A DNA stretch of 64,000 nucleotides, taken from positions 113,508 through 177,507 of the forward strand of contig JADLDB010000062.1 in NCBI GenBank assembly GCA_020846875.1. Reading direction: 5' to 3'. Shown piece after piece: positions 25,018 to 33,886 of the stretch. Position 1 is the first letter of the stretch. Every line of letters begins with the position of its first letter. Position numbers and translations under genes: made by a program. The stretch comes from Myxococcales bacterium (GTDB lineage: Bacteria > Myxococcota > Myxococcia > Myxococcales > Myxococcaceae). The notes below the pieces were generated by a model, which saw nothing but the letters and a program-made list of their open reading frames with translations, searched no databases and was not told the origin of the DNA.

Positions 25018-25548
25018 TTAGAGATCGCGCAGGCGCAGGGGCAGCACGTCGATCTTCAGCAGGTACTTGGTGCGCGCGTCCGACTCCACGTCGATCAGGT
25101 GATCGCCGATGCCCGACAGCTCAGCCTTGCGGGACACGAAGCCCTTCTGCTCCTGCTCTCCCACGAAGCTGCGTCCGGTGACCGGAATGCGCACCCGGCT
25201 CGAACAGCTCTGCTCGAAGAAGTTGATCACCGTCTCTTCGCCGGTGCCCGCCGTCTCCGACAGGTAGAAGGACACCGTCACCTCCGACGGCTCGAACAGC
25301 TGAACGGCCACCTTGTTCTGCCCGGGGAAGCGCCCTTCGACGTAGCTCCGGTCGCCCAGGAAGCAGCCCACCGTGGTGCTGCACACGCTCCACTCCCCGC
25401 TGCAGTCGTCGGGCACCCGGGTACCGATGAACTGCGCCTCCAGCCCCTGGCAGCCCGAGGAGGCCAGCGCAAGGAAGGCGACGGCGGCCACCACATGAGG
25501 TAGAACCGCCCCGTTATTAGGTGGACCCGCTGACCGAGGGAACCGCAT
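25018..25548 (-). CDS. Hypothetical lipoprotein
   Basis: 176 aa if the ATG at 25548 is used. That start overlaps the ATG of the divergent gene at 25547 and has no ribosome site. GTG codons at 25494 or 25491 would give a shorter signal peptide lacking basic residues. The hydrophobic stretch VVAAVAFLALASSGC ends in a lipobox. The mature part has paired Cys (DDCSGEWSVCSTTVGCFLGD) and beta strands (KVAVQLFEPSEVTVSFYLSE, LIDVESDARTKYLLKIDVLPL), an arrangement like a small secreted binding domain. I do not recognise the family. Confidence 0.65.
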   Translation of the reverse strand: MRFPRSAGPPNNGAVLPHVVAAVAFLALASSGCQGLEAQFIGTRVPDDCSGEWSVCSTTVGCFLGDRSYVEGRFPGQNKVAVQLFEPSEVTVSFYLSETAGTGEETVINFFEQSCSSRVRIPVTGRSFVGEQEQKGFVSRKAELSGIGDHLIDVESDARTKYLLKIDVLPLRLRDL

Positions 25549-26038
25549 GACGCGCGCGCTGTTGTTGGGCTCCATTGCCGGAGGCATTCTTTCCATTTTC
25601 CCTGCCTGTGGGAAGGCACCTGTCCCGTGTGACGGCGATTCATACATGCCCGAGCCCCACTCCTGCCCGGACCGCGCCAGCATCGGCTTCTCACAGGAGT
25701 TCGGCAGCGGCACCTTCATCGGCACCTCGGCCCAGGAGTCCCTGTCCATTCGCAACGGCGGCACGCCCGACCTCCAGATCAGCGAGATTACCTTCTCTGG
25801 TGACTCGGCCTTCACCATGCTCCCGGAGCCGATGCCCCCCAGCACCATCAAGGGAGGCAAGAACCAGTACGTCCGCCTCACCTTCGCGCCCACTGAGGCC
25901 AAGGCGTATTCGGGCACGCTGACGGTGAAGAGCAACGCCGTCAACGTCACCGGGGGCACCCAGACCTTCGCGGTCACCGGCTGCGGCGTCCCCACCGACG
26001 GTGGCACGTCGCCCTGCTATCGCGACGGCGGGCCCTGA
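25547..26038 (+). CDS. Lipoprotein with ASH (choice-of-anchor D) domain
   Basis: 163 aa; GAGGG nine bases upstream supports the ATG at 25547. Signal peptide with Cys at 21 (FPACG). Residues about 45-150 form an Ig-like ASH/choice-of-anchor-D module: SIGFSQEFGSGTFIGTSAQ, LSIRNGGTPDLQISEI, YVRLTFAPTEAKAYSGTLTVKSNA and FAVTGCG. Such modules occur in myxobacterial surface lipoproteins, often many per genome. Role probably adhesion or scaffold; no enzyme motif. The codons are less extreme in G+C near the start than in its neighbours. Confidence 0.75.
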   Translation: MTRALLLGSIAGGILSIFPACGKAPVPCDGDSYMPEPHSCPDRASIGFSQEFGSGTFIGTSAQESLSIRNGGTPDLQISEITFSGDSAFTMLPEPMPPSTIKGGKNQYVRLTFAPTEAKAYSGTLTVKSNAVNVTGGTQTFAVTGCGVPTDGGTSPCYRDGGP

Positions 26039-26065
26039 AAGCCGCTGACTCCCGCTCCAGCACCG

Positions 26066-26107
26066 GGGCGCAGCCCGCTCGAGTGGTTTCACGAGTCGAC
26101 TGCGCCC
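26066..26107. terminator. Bidirectional hairpin between convergent genes
   Basis: GGGCGCAG (26066-26073) pairs with CTGCGCCC (26100-26107), and inside CTCG (26078-26081) pairs with CGAG (26092-26095). The element lies in the 98-bp gap between the ASH lipoprotein stop and the PPC lipoprotein stop, where a two-way terminator is expected. No clear U-run on either strand. Confidence 0.55.
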
Positions 26108-26136
26108 GTCGTGTCTTCCGCGACCGCCATGCGACG

Positions 26137-28386
26137 CTACCGGGCGAAGCCGCAGCCGCCATCGAGGGCCGGGCAGCTGACCGACACCCCGCCGTCGCCC
26201 GTGTAGCTGGTCGGGTAGGCCCCGAGGCTCTGCCGCACCCGGTAGACCAGGGGCGCGTTCCCCACCCGATCGACGGCCAGCAGGTTGGCGTAGAAGCGGC
26301 CAGCGGCCACGCGCGGCGCCATCAGGCACTGGCAGGCGACCGGCTGTACCGTCAGCGTCGTGGCGTTGGCCTGCGTCTGCCGCGAGATGAGCATCGTCGC
26401 GTACTGAAGGGTAGGCGGCGTGTACCAGGGCGTCTGCGGATCGGTGGTGAAGGCGAAGATGCGCGTCTGCGATCCACCGCACAGCCCGCCGTCCCCCGCC
26501 GCGCCGGTGCCGCAGAAGGTGAACTCGAAGGCCACTTCCCCGGGCGGTGAGCCGCCGTCGCCGTGCTCGATGACCCACTCCAACTGCCAGGACTGGTCCA
26601 CCGTGCCGCTCACGTTGAACTGGAAGAGATCCCGGTCGGTGTCGTAAGCGTCGTAGTCCTCCGGCCCGCGAATGCCCGAGCCGCGACGATCCTCGAAGTC
26701 GAAGTTGAGGAAGCGGCCGTAGCCGTAGGTGAGCTCGCCGGTCACCTCGGTGGTGGAGCCGCCGAGGTTGGAGACGATGGGGCTCGCCCGCGCCTCGTCG
26801 GGGTCATCCTCCCAGCGCAGGTTCATCGTCCAGTCGCGATCGTCCGCGTACTTGAGGCGCCCGCGACCCTCGTCGCGCACCAGCAGGTAGAACTCGGCGG
26901 CCTGGTTGGCGGCGATGGGCAGCGCGCCCACCACGTTCTTCAGGTTGTCGTAGTCCGGGTGCTCGTTGCGCTGCGCCCACAGGCACGGGGCCGGATCGGC
27001 CGTCTTGCACACCGCCTCCACCAGCAGCGCCGGATCCGAGGAGGGATCGTCGTACCCCTTGGGGCAGGCCACTGGATCCTGGATGCAGGCGTTCTGGCGA
27101 TCCTGCGTGGTGGCCCCCTGCGTCACCTGCTTCATGAAGCGCACCTGGCGGGTGGCGGTGGGCGCGAGCGGCGGGAAGCGGCCCCCTCCATTGGCCACCG
27201 TCAGCTCCCAGCGCAGCACCGACGGCGTGCCCCGGGCCGGCAGCGAGACGCGGAACCACTCTTCGTCGGGCACCGTGGACAGCTTGCCGGTGATGGTCTG
27301 GCTGGAGTTGGGGGCCGGCGAGACGGGGCGGGCCGTCATCAGGGTGTCGTTCGGCTCCTGCATGTCGAGATCCGGAATGATCCGCACCTCGATGTCGTAG
27401 CGGATGCGCAGATCGCCCTTCACCGGCGCCGTGCTTCCAGACGGCTTGTAGGCGCTGAGCTTGATCGTGTAGTCGCCCATGGTGGGCGCCAGGCGCGCGG
27501 TCGACAGGTCGATCCGCACGAACTCGTTCTCCACCTGGCCCTCAGAGATCGGGTTGCCCGACGGATCGGACAGCACGTACGCGAGCCGGAAGGGAGGAGG
27601 CGGGTTGGTGGGGTGCGGATCCGGCCCGAGGATGCGCAGGTAGATGATCTGCCGGCCCCCGACGTTCATCGTGAACTTGTACTGATCGACGTCGTCGGTG
27701 GTGGCCAGGTAGCCGGACTGGGTGCCCTGCTGCCCGCCGCCGCCGGCCGCCATGGGAATGGTGGTGGCCATCGCCGCGCTGTCGTTCGGCTCGTTGGTGT
27801 CCGGGTTGTCCAGGACCTCCACGAGGAGCGAGTAGGGGTTGCGGTTGTCCACCTTCACCTGGCTGTTGAGTTGCTCGTGGGCCGCCAGGACGAAGAGCTT
27901 CGCGTTGGCGTCCGCGAAGGGGATGATGATGTCCACCGGCCGAGGCGCCCCCGCCCCGTGGCGATCCGAGCCCGCAACCACGCTGCCCACGCCGCCGTCC
28001 GCCTGCCGCTGCAGCACGTTGATGGAGAAGTCCACCGCCGACTGGGGCGCCTGGTAGCCGCCGTTGATGTGCAACAGGCTGCGAGGCGTCAGCGTGCCCG
28101 GCATCTGCGCGAAGTAGAAGTCCTTGTCGATGCCCCCGTCGCCCAGGGTGCTGATGTAGAGGTCCGTCTTGCGCACCATCTGCCCGGCCATGGTGCCCAC
28201 GGTGAGGTGGCAGTGCTCACTGTCCGCCTCGGCTTCCTCGATGGAGTCGCAGAAGTCCTCCGGAAGGCCGGCGTCACAGACCTCCTCGTCGCCTTCGATG
28301 CACTCCTGGGGCCCGGGGGGGGGGCAGGCGGTGAGCGCGCCCAACGCCAGGACGGCGATGGACGCGCGGACGAAGCTGGTTCGCAT
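26137..28386 (-). CDS. Large lipoprotein with PPC-type beta domains
   Basis: 749 aa, ATG at 28386 with the lipobox LTAC (Cys near 21). Two pre-peptidase C-terminal (PPC) domains open with DTNEPNDSAAMATTIP (about 215) and DMQEPNDTLMTARPVSP (about 340). Each is followed by DVDQYKF or DEEWFRV strands, the hallmark of PPC folds. Later parts (about 400-749) hold Cys pairs and further beta stretches. No protease domain is seen. PPC domains aid surface attachment and secretion. It ends the minus-strand cluster of VWA/TSP3 lipoproteins 51 bp after the last of these and may share their transcript. Confidence 0.78.
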   Translation of the reverse strand: MRTSFVRASIAVLALGALTACPPPGPQECIEGDEEVCDAGLPEDFCDSIEEAEADSEHCHLTVGTMAGQMVRKTDLYISTLGDGGIDKDFYFAQMPGTLTPRSLLHINGGYQAPQSAVDFSINVLQRQADGGVGSVVAGSDRHGAGAPRPVDIIIPFADANAKLFVLAAHEQLNSQVKVDNRNPYSLLVEVLDNPDTNEPNDSAAMATTIPMAAGGGGQQGTQSGYLATTDDVDQYKFTMNVGGRQIIYLRILGPDPHPTNPPPPFRLAYVLSDPSGNPISEGQVENEFVRIDLSTARLAPTMGDYTIKLSAYKPSGSTAPVKGDLRIRYDIEVRIIPDLDMQEPNDTLMTARPVSPAPNSSQTITGKLSTVPDEEWFRVSLPARGTPSVLRWELTVANGGGRFPPLAPTATRQVRFMKQVTQGATTQDRQNACIQDPVACPKGYDDPSSDPALLVEAVCKTADPAPCLWAQRNEHPDYDNLKNVVGALPIAANQAAEFYLLVRDEGRGRLKYADDRDWTMNLRWEDDPDEARASPIVSNLGGSTTEVTGELTYGYGRFLNFDFEDRRGSGIRGPEDYDAYDTDRDLFQFNVSGTVDQSWQLEWVIEHGDGGSPPGEVAFEFTFCGTGAAGDGGLCGGSQTRIFAFTTDPQTPWYTPPTLQYATMLISRQTQANATTLTVQPVACQCLMAPRVAAGRFYANLLAVDRVGNAPLVYRVRQSLGAYPTSYTGDGGVSVSCPALDGGCGFAR

Positions 28387-28437
28387 GGAGTCGTTCAACC
28401 TTTGGTCGAGAGAAGCCGGCCGGCCCTTCACGTTACG

Positions 28438-30267
28438 TCACGGAGTCGCGGGCTGCACCTGTGACGGCACGCAGCCGGGCAGGAAGTCGTCCGTCGTCAC
28501 CCGGATGATCCCGTCGTGCGGCGACTTGATCCCTCCGACCGGGAAGCGCGTGGTGGTGTGGCGGAAGCCGCGCATGATCGACCGCCCCGTCGGATCGTCC
28601 GCCGGACGCATCGACGTGGTGACGAAGATGTCGTTGTACCCCGCGCCGCGGCGGTAGAGATCCGCCCCGCCGTCTGGGTTACCCGCGTCGCGCGTGTCCG
28701 GCAACGTGTTGGCCAGAGAGATGTTGCTGATCCGGAAGGTGAAGCACTGCCGTCCCTGCCCGTCGAGGCCGCCGTCCTTCAGCGTCTCGTAGCGGTAGCC
28801 GATCACCGACAGGTTCTCGGAGTCGACCACCAGCGGATCCGTGTGCATCATCAGCTCCGACCGGTTGTTCAACCGATCGTTGTCCGGATCCTGGTCCAGG
28901 TCCTTCGAGGACGGCTGCGAGCCCAGCTTGAACTCCACCGAGTCGGCGATGCCGTCGTCGTCGCTGTCCATGCGCAGGGCGTTGGTGCCGATGATCTGCT
29001 CGTCGCAGTCGAGCAGCGCGTCGCAGTCCTGGTCCACGCCGCGAAGCTCCGGTGGACAGCCTGGGTCGACGCCACCCCCGTCGAGGGTGGGATCAAAGAC
29101 CTGGTTGGGCGTGAAGTTGCCGCCGCGGCCCCGGAAGTAGACCTCCACCCCGTCGGAGAAGCCGTCGGTGTCCGTGTCCAGGACCCAGGGGCTCGTCCCT
29201 TCCTTCACTTCGTCCGGTACCATCGGATCCGGGTGAAAATCGAGCAGGCCGTCGCTGTCGGTATCGGCCAGATCCAGCGGGCTGCCGGCCGGCGCCGAGA
29301 AGTTCGACGCGACCAGCTTGTCGAAGATGAAGTTCCGCCGCACCTGTCCGAAGCGGAAGTTGAGGAAGTTGATCGGCTCGTTGTTCCGGAAGTCGCGGAA
29401 GTCACCGCCCCCCAGGTCGGCCATGCGCGAGAGGCGCTCGGCGTTCTGGTTGACGATGAGCAGCGGACAGGCCCCCGGCGGGAGGTTGGGGATCCGGCAG
29501 CTCGAGCCACCTCCGGGAATGTTGACGCCCCCGTCGAAGTCGCAGTTGCTCGAGGCCACTGGCTGATCCGGGAGGAAGACGTGCACCGTGTTCACCTTCA
29601 CGTCGTCCGCCAGGTCCTTCAGTTGGCGGATCCGGCGCACCGCGTCCCCACACAACAGCTCGTCGTCCTGGTTGTTGGTCGGCTGACCGTCAGAGAGGAA
29701 GATCACCGAGTAGCGGGCGCGCGTCTCGTCGCCCATCGCGTTCAGGCGGCTGTCGGCCAGGTCCCGGTTGATCACCGCGTAGATGTCCGACAGCGGCTTG
29801 ACGAAGTCCGTGGAGTCCCGGTTCGCCATGTTGCCGGGCGCGGTGAAGGTGAGGATCCGCTGCCGCAGGTTGTCCTTGTCCGCCTGGGTGTAGCTGTTGA
29901 TGCTCTCGAAGGTCTGCGTGCCGGATCGCGACAGCCAGGCGGTGGTGCTGCCGGCGAACAGCATGACCAGGATGAACACCTCGTCTTCCTGGGGCAGGCT
30001 CTCGATCAAGTCGACGGCCGCCTGGGCGCGGCTACCGTTGGGATCCGTCACCCGCATCGACTGCGAGGCGTCCATCGCCACCAGGATCTTGATCGGCCGG
30101 ATCACCTCGTTGGTGGAAGGGGTGCAGAACTCCCCTTCCACGGCGACCGTGCGATCACGAGGGAGCTGATCTTCGCGGCGCTGGTCGTACAGGTACGAGT
30201 CCGTGCAGGACAGGGTCATGGCCACCGCCGTCACGGCGGCCAGCACCACCCGCGTGGCTCTTTTCAC
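28438..30267 (-). CDS. VWA and thrombospondin type-3 repeat lipoprotein (adhesin-like)
   Basis: 609 aa; the GTG at 30267 overlaps the upstream stop (GTGA), which fixes the start. Lipobox TLSC (Cys21). The VWA domain (about 55-330) begins with KILVAMDASQSM, an intact DxSxS metal site (D66, S68, S70), then FLSDGQPTNN. After it come Asp-rich calcium motifs of the thrombospondin-3 type (DTDSDGLLDFHPD, DTDTDGFSDGVEV, DSDDDGIADSVEF, DQDPDNDRLNN). The C-terminal ~110 residues are a beta domain shared with the neighbouring paralogs. Overall layout resembles the Myxococcus gliding lipoprotein CglD and other VWA adhesins. Surface or outer-membrane location expected. Confidence 0.82.
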   Translation of the reverse strand: MKRATRVVLAAVTAVAMTLSCTDSYLYDQRREDQLPRDRTVAVEGEFCTPSTNEVIRPIKILVAMDASQSMRVTDPNGSRAQAAVDLIESLPQEDEVFILVMLFAGSTTAWLSRSGTQTFESINSYTQADKDNLRQRILTFTAPGNMANRDSTDFVKPLSDIYAVINRDLADSRLNAMGDETRARYSVIFLSDGQPTNNQDDELLCGDAVRRIRQLKDLADDVKVNTVHVFLPDQPVASSNCDFDGGVNIPGGGSSCRIPNLPPGACPLLIVNQNAERLSRMADLGGGDFRDFRNNEPINFLNFRFGQVRRNFIFDKLVASNFSAPAGSPLDLADTDSDGLLDFHPDPMVPDEVKEGTSPWVLDTDTDGFSDGVEVYFRGRGGNFTPNQVFDPTLDGGGVDPGCPPELRGVDQDCDALLDCDEQIIGTNALRMDSDDDGIADSVEFKLGSQPSSKDLDQDPDNDRLNNRSELMMHTDPLVVDSENLSVIGYRYETLKDGGLDGQGRQCFTFRISNISLANTLPDTRDAGNPDGGADLYRRGAGYNDIFVTTSMRPADDPTGRSIMRGFRHTTTRFPVGGIKSPHDGIIRVTTDDFLPGCVPSQVQPATP

Positions 30268-32252
30268 GGCCGCTGCCCCTGGGTCGGTGAGATGCCCACG
30301 CACTGCTGCTCGTAGCCCGCAGGATCGCCCGTCAACTGATCAGGTGACAGGAAGTTGCTGTCATCCATCGGGGGCGTCTCGGGTCCGGCCGGCCGGCGCA
30401 CCGACGGCGGATCGAACTGCGCCCACGCGCACGCCGTCTTCCACACGCCGTAGTCGGTCGCCACGCCGCTCTCCGGCGCCTCGCCGAACCACACCTTGAA
30501 CAGGTTGAAGCCCTGGCGCAGGCCGGCGCGGTTGGGGGGCGTCACCAACTGCAGGTTCGACACGCTGAACTGGTAGCAGATGCGGCCGTCGGCCTGCACC
30601 TCGCTCTGAAGAGCGTACTGGTACGCGTTCTTCTGCTGGAACTCCTTGTCGCTGCGAATGGGGTTCGAGCCCATGCGGAACTCCTCCGCGTCGGGCACGC
30701 CGTCGCCGTCCGTGTCCAGCCCGCCGGCCTGAGGCTTGAGCGGATCGAGCCCGTAGCGGGTCTCGAGGCCGTCCGGCACGCTGTCGCCGTCGCTGTCCAC
30801 CAGCGTGGCGCGCGTCTTCAGGTACGTCTCTGCGTACTGGGACAGCCCGTCGCCGTCGGTGTCGCGTGGCCGGCAGCCGGGAGTGAGCGGCGAGGCGGGA
30901 TCACAGCCGCGCCCGTCCCTCGTGTCCGGCCGGAAGCCGTCGTCGAAGTTGCGCACCTCGAAGGCGTCGTCGAAGCCGTCGTCGTCGGTGTCGGCGAAGA
31001 ACTTGTTCGTCTTGTTGGAGAAGTCGTTGTCCTTTTCGTCGGGCAACCCGTCGCCGTCGGTGTCGACGATCCGGTTCACGTCCCCGGGCTCGCTGGACAG
31101 GGCCTGCACCATGAGCGCCTTCATCACGTTCCGCGACGCCAGCGACGAGTAGTCCAGCGCGCCCAGGTTGAGCTGGCCGATGCCGGAGAAGTCGTTGAAC
31201 TCCTGGTACACGCCGTTGCCCCGCTGGGCGATCTCCCGGAGGATCCACCGGGCGATTTCCCGCGCCGCCACCGGGCCGTCAGGCACCGCCACCGGGCCAG
31301 GCCACCGCACGTACTGCCCGTAGACGTCCTGGCAGATGGGCCCGCAGGCGCGCACCGCCTCCAGGTTGAAGAGCAGCACCGAGTGCAGGCGAATGTCGCC
31401 GATGTTGTACTGCTGCTTGAGCTCCATGAGCTGATCCACGTAGCTGAAGAGCTGGTAGTTCTGGTTGCGATCCGTCCCGGCCACGAAGCCGGTGATGGCG
31501 TCGGGATCTTCCGGGTCGATCAGGTTGCAGAAGTCGCCCGCGCCGTAGGAATCCGCCCAGGTGAGGTTCGGGTTCAGGTCGTCGGCGTACTGCGACAGGT
31601 TGTCGTTGGCCGAGCACTTGGGGAAAGGCACGCCGTCGGTGAGGAACACCACCACGTAGCGGGTGCGCGGCAGCGTCTCAGGCTTGGTCATCTCCGTCTG
31701 GGCGATGTCGCTGGCCACCAGCCCGTACGCGTAGGACAGCGCGCCCTGGTAGTCGGTCCCCTTGCCCAGCTCGGCCTGCAGGGTGTTGACCCGGGTGCGC
31801 AGCGTGGCGTCGACCCGCCCGAAGCGCGCCGCGCCCGCCCCGGTGTTGGTTGGCCACACGCCCTTCACGTTGGTCTCGAAGGGCACCAGCGCCACTTCCA
31901 CGTTGGGCTGGTTTTCGAATTGGTCGAGGAGCCGGTTGAGCGCCCGCACGCGGCCAGGCTGCGTGACGCCCGGCGGCACCGTCGCGTACATCTCACAGAA
32001 GCCGCTCGACTCCTGAGAGCCGGGCGGATCGGAGATGCACATCGAGCCCGACTGGTCGACGATCAACACGACCTTCACGGGGAAGCCGGTCGGGTCCGGC
32101 TGAGAGGTGCAGACCTCGCCGCTGATCGTCAACCGATCATCGACGTTGGTGACGTCCTTCTGCCTGGGCTCGATGAAGACGTCCGAGCACGCGGCGAAGA
32201 ACAGCGCAGCTCCCGGCAGCACGGCCAGTACCGACAAGCGCAGCAGCTTCAT
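30264..32252 (-). CDS. VWA and thrombospondin type-3 repeat lipoprotein, second paralog
   Basis: 662 aa from the ATG at 32252, preceded by AGGAG eight bases upstream. Lipobox FAAC (Cys22). VWA domain with an intact metal site KVVLIVDQSGSM (D66, S68, S70, the same positions as its neighbour) and VVFLTDGVPFPK. Several Cys pairs lie inside the VWA region, more than in the first paralog. Thrombospondin-3-like repeats follow (DTDGDGLPDEKDND, DTDDDGFDDAFEV, DTDGDGLSQ, DSDGDSVPDGLE, DTDGDGVPDAEEF). The C-terminal beta domain parallels the other two paralogs. It lies in one minus-strand unit with the next gene (4-bp overlap). Probably a calcium-dependent surface adhesin. Confidence 0.84.
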   Translation of the reverse strand: MKLLRLSVLAVLPGAALFFAACSDVFIEPRQKDVTNVDDRLTISGEVCTSQPDPTGFPVKVVLIVDQSGSMCISDPPGSQESSGFCEMYATVPPGVTQPGRVRALNRLLDQFENQPNVEVALVPFETNVKGVWPTNTGAGAARFGRVDATLRTRVNTLQAELGKGTDYQGALSYAYGLVASDIAQTEMTKPETLPRTRYVVVFLTDGVPFPKCSANDNLSQYADDLNPNLTWADSYGAGDFCNLIDPEDPDAITGFVAGTDRNQNYQLFSYVDQLMELKQQYNIGDIRLHSVLLFNLEAVRACGPICQDVYGQYVRWPGPVAVPDGPVAAREIARWILREIAQRGNGVYQEFNDFSGIGQLNLGALDYSSLASRNVMKALMVQALSSEPGDVNRIVDTDGDGLPDEKDNDFSNKTNKFFADTDDDGFDDAFEVRNFDDGFRPDTRDGRGCDPASPLTPGCRPRDTDGDGLSQYAETYLKTRATLVDSDGDSVPDGLETRYGLDPLKPQAGGLDTDGDGVPDAEEFRMGSNPIRSDKEFQQKNAYQYALQSEVQADGRICYQFSVSNLQLVTPPNRAGLRQGFNLFKVWFGEAPESGVATDYGVWKTACAWAQFDPPSVRRPAGPETPPMDDSNFLSPDQLTGDPAGYEQQCVGISPTQGQRP

Positions 32253-32312
32253 GGTGGAGTTCTCCTGAAGTTCGGCCCTTTGGAGACTGGCAGAGCGTAC
32301 AAGAAAGCCGAG

Positions 32313-32340
32313 CCCCCCGTCAGCAAGTGCCGACGAGGGG
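32313..32340 (-). terminator. Hairpin after the MYXO-CTERM gene
   Basis: On the minus strand CCCCTCGTCGGCA-CT-TGCTGACGGGG folds into a G/C-rich stem with one mismatch and one bulge. It is followed by a T-richer stretch (GGCTTTCTTG). It sits 66 bp after the stop of the TSP3/MYXO-CTERM gene and before the next lipoprotein gene, so it could limit read-through. Confidence 0.45.
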
Positions 32341-32405
32341 CCCGAGAGGTTCATCGTGTGTGGGGAGAGGGGGGTGGAGCCATCACACCCGCCCCCGTCC
32401 CTTCT

Positions 32406-33704
32406 CTAGCGGCGGCGGCGGATGAGGGCGAGGAGCGCCAGGCCCAGGCCGGCCACCGAGGCGTCCATCGGCACCGCGGAGCAGGTCTGACCACCGCCCT
32501 TGCCGTCCGGGGTCGCCGTCATCTTCAGGTCGGACACTGAGTCACGCTGCTCCGGGTACGCGCGGTCCGCGAAGGCCAGGTGGCCCTGCAGCTGGATGGT
32601 GAACTCACCGTCCACGTCCGCGGTGAAGGTCGGCACGCTGCCGTCCTGGTACGCGTACTGCCAGTGGCGCGACATGGTCACCACGCCCGTCGGGTTCTCC
32701 ACCGCGGCCTTGGAGCCGGCCGGGCGCTGGGTCACCGTCCACGAGTACTCGATCGCGGCGCCGTTGCGGTTGGCGAACAGCGGGAGGCGGAACTTCTCGC
32801 CGGCCTTCAGCATGATGCTGCCGCCACCGTGCACGCGGAACGGGCTGTTGGGATCGAGGCAGTCATTCGGGTTCGAGCGATCCACCACCACGCAGTACCG
32901 CGCGTCGCACAGGTCGCCCAGGCCGTCGCCGTCATCGTCCCACTGGGTGCGGTTGCGCACCGCCGAGCAGTTGTCCGCCGTGTTCAGGATGCCGTCCGCG
33001 TCGATGTCGAGGTCGCACACATCGCCGAGGCCGTCCAGGTCCGTGTCGAGCTGGCTGCCGTTGATCGTGGTGAGGCAGTTGTCACGCGCGTCGTTGATGC
33101 CGTCGCCGTCCGCGTCCGCGTTGCACAGCGGGTCGTTGATCTGGTTCTGCGCGGGGTTGGCGATGCCGGGGCAGTTGTCGCTCACGTCCAGCACGCCGTC
33201 GCCGTCGTCATCGTCGTCGCACATGTTGCCAGCGCCGTTGCCGTCGAAGTCCAACTGGTCCTCGTTGGGGATGAACTGGCAGTTGTCCGCCCCGTTCAGA
33301 AGGCCATCACCGTCGATGTCGGGGTCGCACGCGTCGCCTACCCCATCGCCGTTCACGTCGAGCTGGGAGAAGTTGGCCGAGCCCGCGCAGTTGTCGCAGA
33401 GGTCGCCCACGCCGTCTCCGTCCACGTCGAGCTGGTCGCGGTTGGAGACGAACGCGCAGTTGTCGTTGCCGTCCGCCTTGCCGTCACCGTCCGCGTCGTC
33501 GGTGTACGCCAGCGTCTTCCCGTCGTCGGTGTAGGCCACCCACACCGAACACCCACAGCCGCAGCCGCAGCCCCCGCCCTCTTCCTTCGGCTTACCGCAC
33601 GCCGAACCGAGACACTCCGGGTTGTCGTTGCTCTGCGCGAACGCAGGGACGGCCCACAGCGCCGTCACCGCACCAATCATCACCACCATCAGCTTGCGAT
33701 TCAT
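32406..33704 (-). CDS. Thrombospondin type-3 repeat protein with MYXO-CTERM sorting tail
   Basis: 432 aa. Cleavable signal peptide (about 1-23, PAFA). A Gly/Cys patch (GGGCGCGCGC) at about 43-52 is followed by six DNC-type thrombospondin-3 cassettes (about 70-265; DGDGVGDLCDNC-like units) that bind calcium. A beta-sandwich (about 295-395, YSWTVTQRPAGSKAAV, VDGEFTIQLQGHLAFAD) precedes the C-terminal tail, which has a Cys, a short hydrophobic helix and Arg4 (CSAVPMDAS...LALLALIRRRR). That tail is the tripartite MYXO-CTERM signal recognised by myxosortase for surface display. It may correspond to the cohesion protein called MtsC in Myxococcus annotation, but this is not certain. Confidence 0.82.
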   Translation of the reverse strand: MNRKLMVVMIGAVTALWAVPAFAQSNDNPECLGSACGKPKEEGGGCGCGCGCSVWVAYTDDGKTLAYTDDADGDGKADGNDNCAFVSNRDQLDVDGDGVGDLCDNCAGSANFSQLDVNGDGVGDACDPDIDGDGLLNGADNCQFIPNEDQLDFDGNGAGNMCDDDDDGDGVLDVSDNCPGIANPAQNQINDPLCNADADGDGINDARDNCLTTINGSQLDTDLDGLGDVCDLDIDADGILNTADNCSAVRNRTQWDDDGDGLGDLCDARYCVVVDRSNPNDCLDPNSPFRVHGGGSIMLKAGEKFRLPLFANRNGAAIEYSWTVTQRPAGSKAAVENPTGVVTMSRHWQYAYQDGSVPTFTADVDGEFTIQLQGHLAFADRAYPEQRDSVSDLKMTATPDGKGGGQTCSAVPMDASVAGLGLALLALIRRRR

Positions 33705-33833
33705 GTGTTGGCTCCTTTCGAGGCGAAACCGAGCGGGGGATTAGCAAGCAATGATCCAGCTCCCTTTCGGCGACTTCAAGCAACGACATCAACGAGTTGC
33801 GAGCACGAATGGACCTCGCTCGGTGAGGGGTGA

Positions 33834-33860
33834 GGGGGGCGCCCCCCACTCGAAGTGGGG
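33834..33860 (-). terminator. Overlapping hairpins between the third VWA gene and the MYXO-CTERM gene
   Basis: GGGGGGC-GCCCCCC (33834-33847) is a self-complementary palindrome. It overlaps CCCCACT (33844-33850), which pairs with AGTGGGG (33854-33860) over a 3-nt loop. The two folds exclude each other. The element begins 27 bp after the VWA gene stop on the minus strand, where a terminator is expected. Confidence 0.5.
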
Positions 33861-33886
33861 AGCCGACTCCACAGCCCACCTCTGGA

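Noticed and set aside
32940..33520. DNA direct repeats or CRISPR-like spacing
   Set aside because: The periodicity comes from thrombospondin-3 cassettes in the protein; units differ in length and sequence, with no constant repeat.
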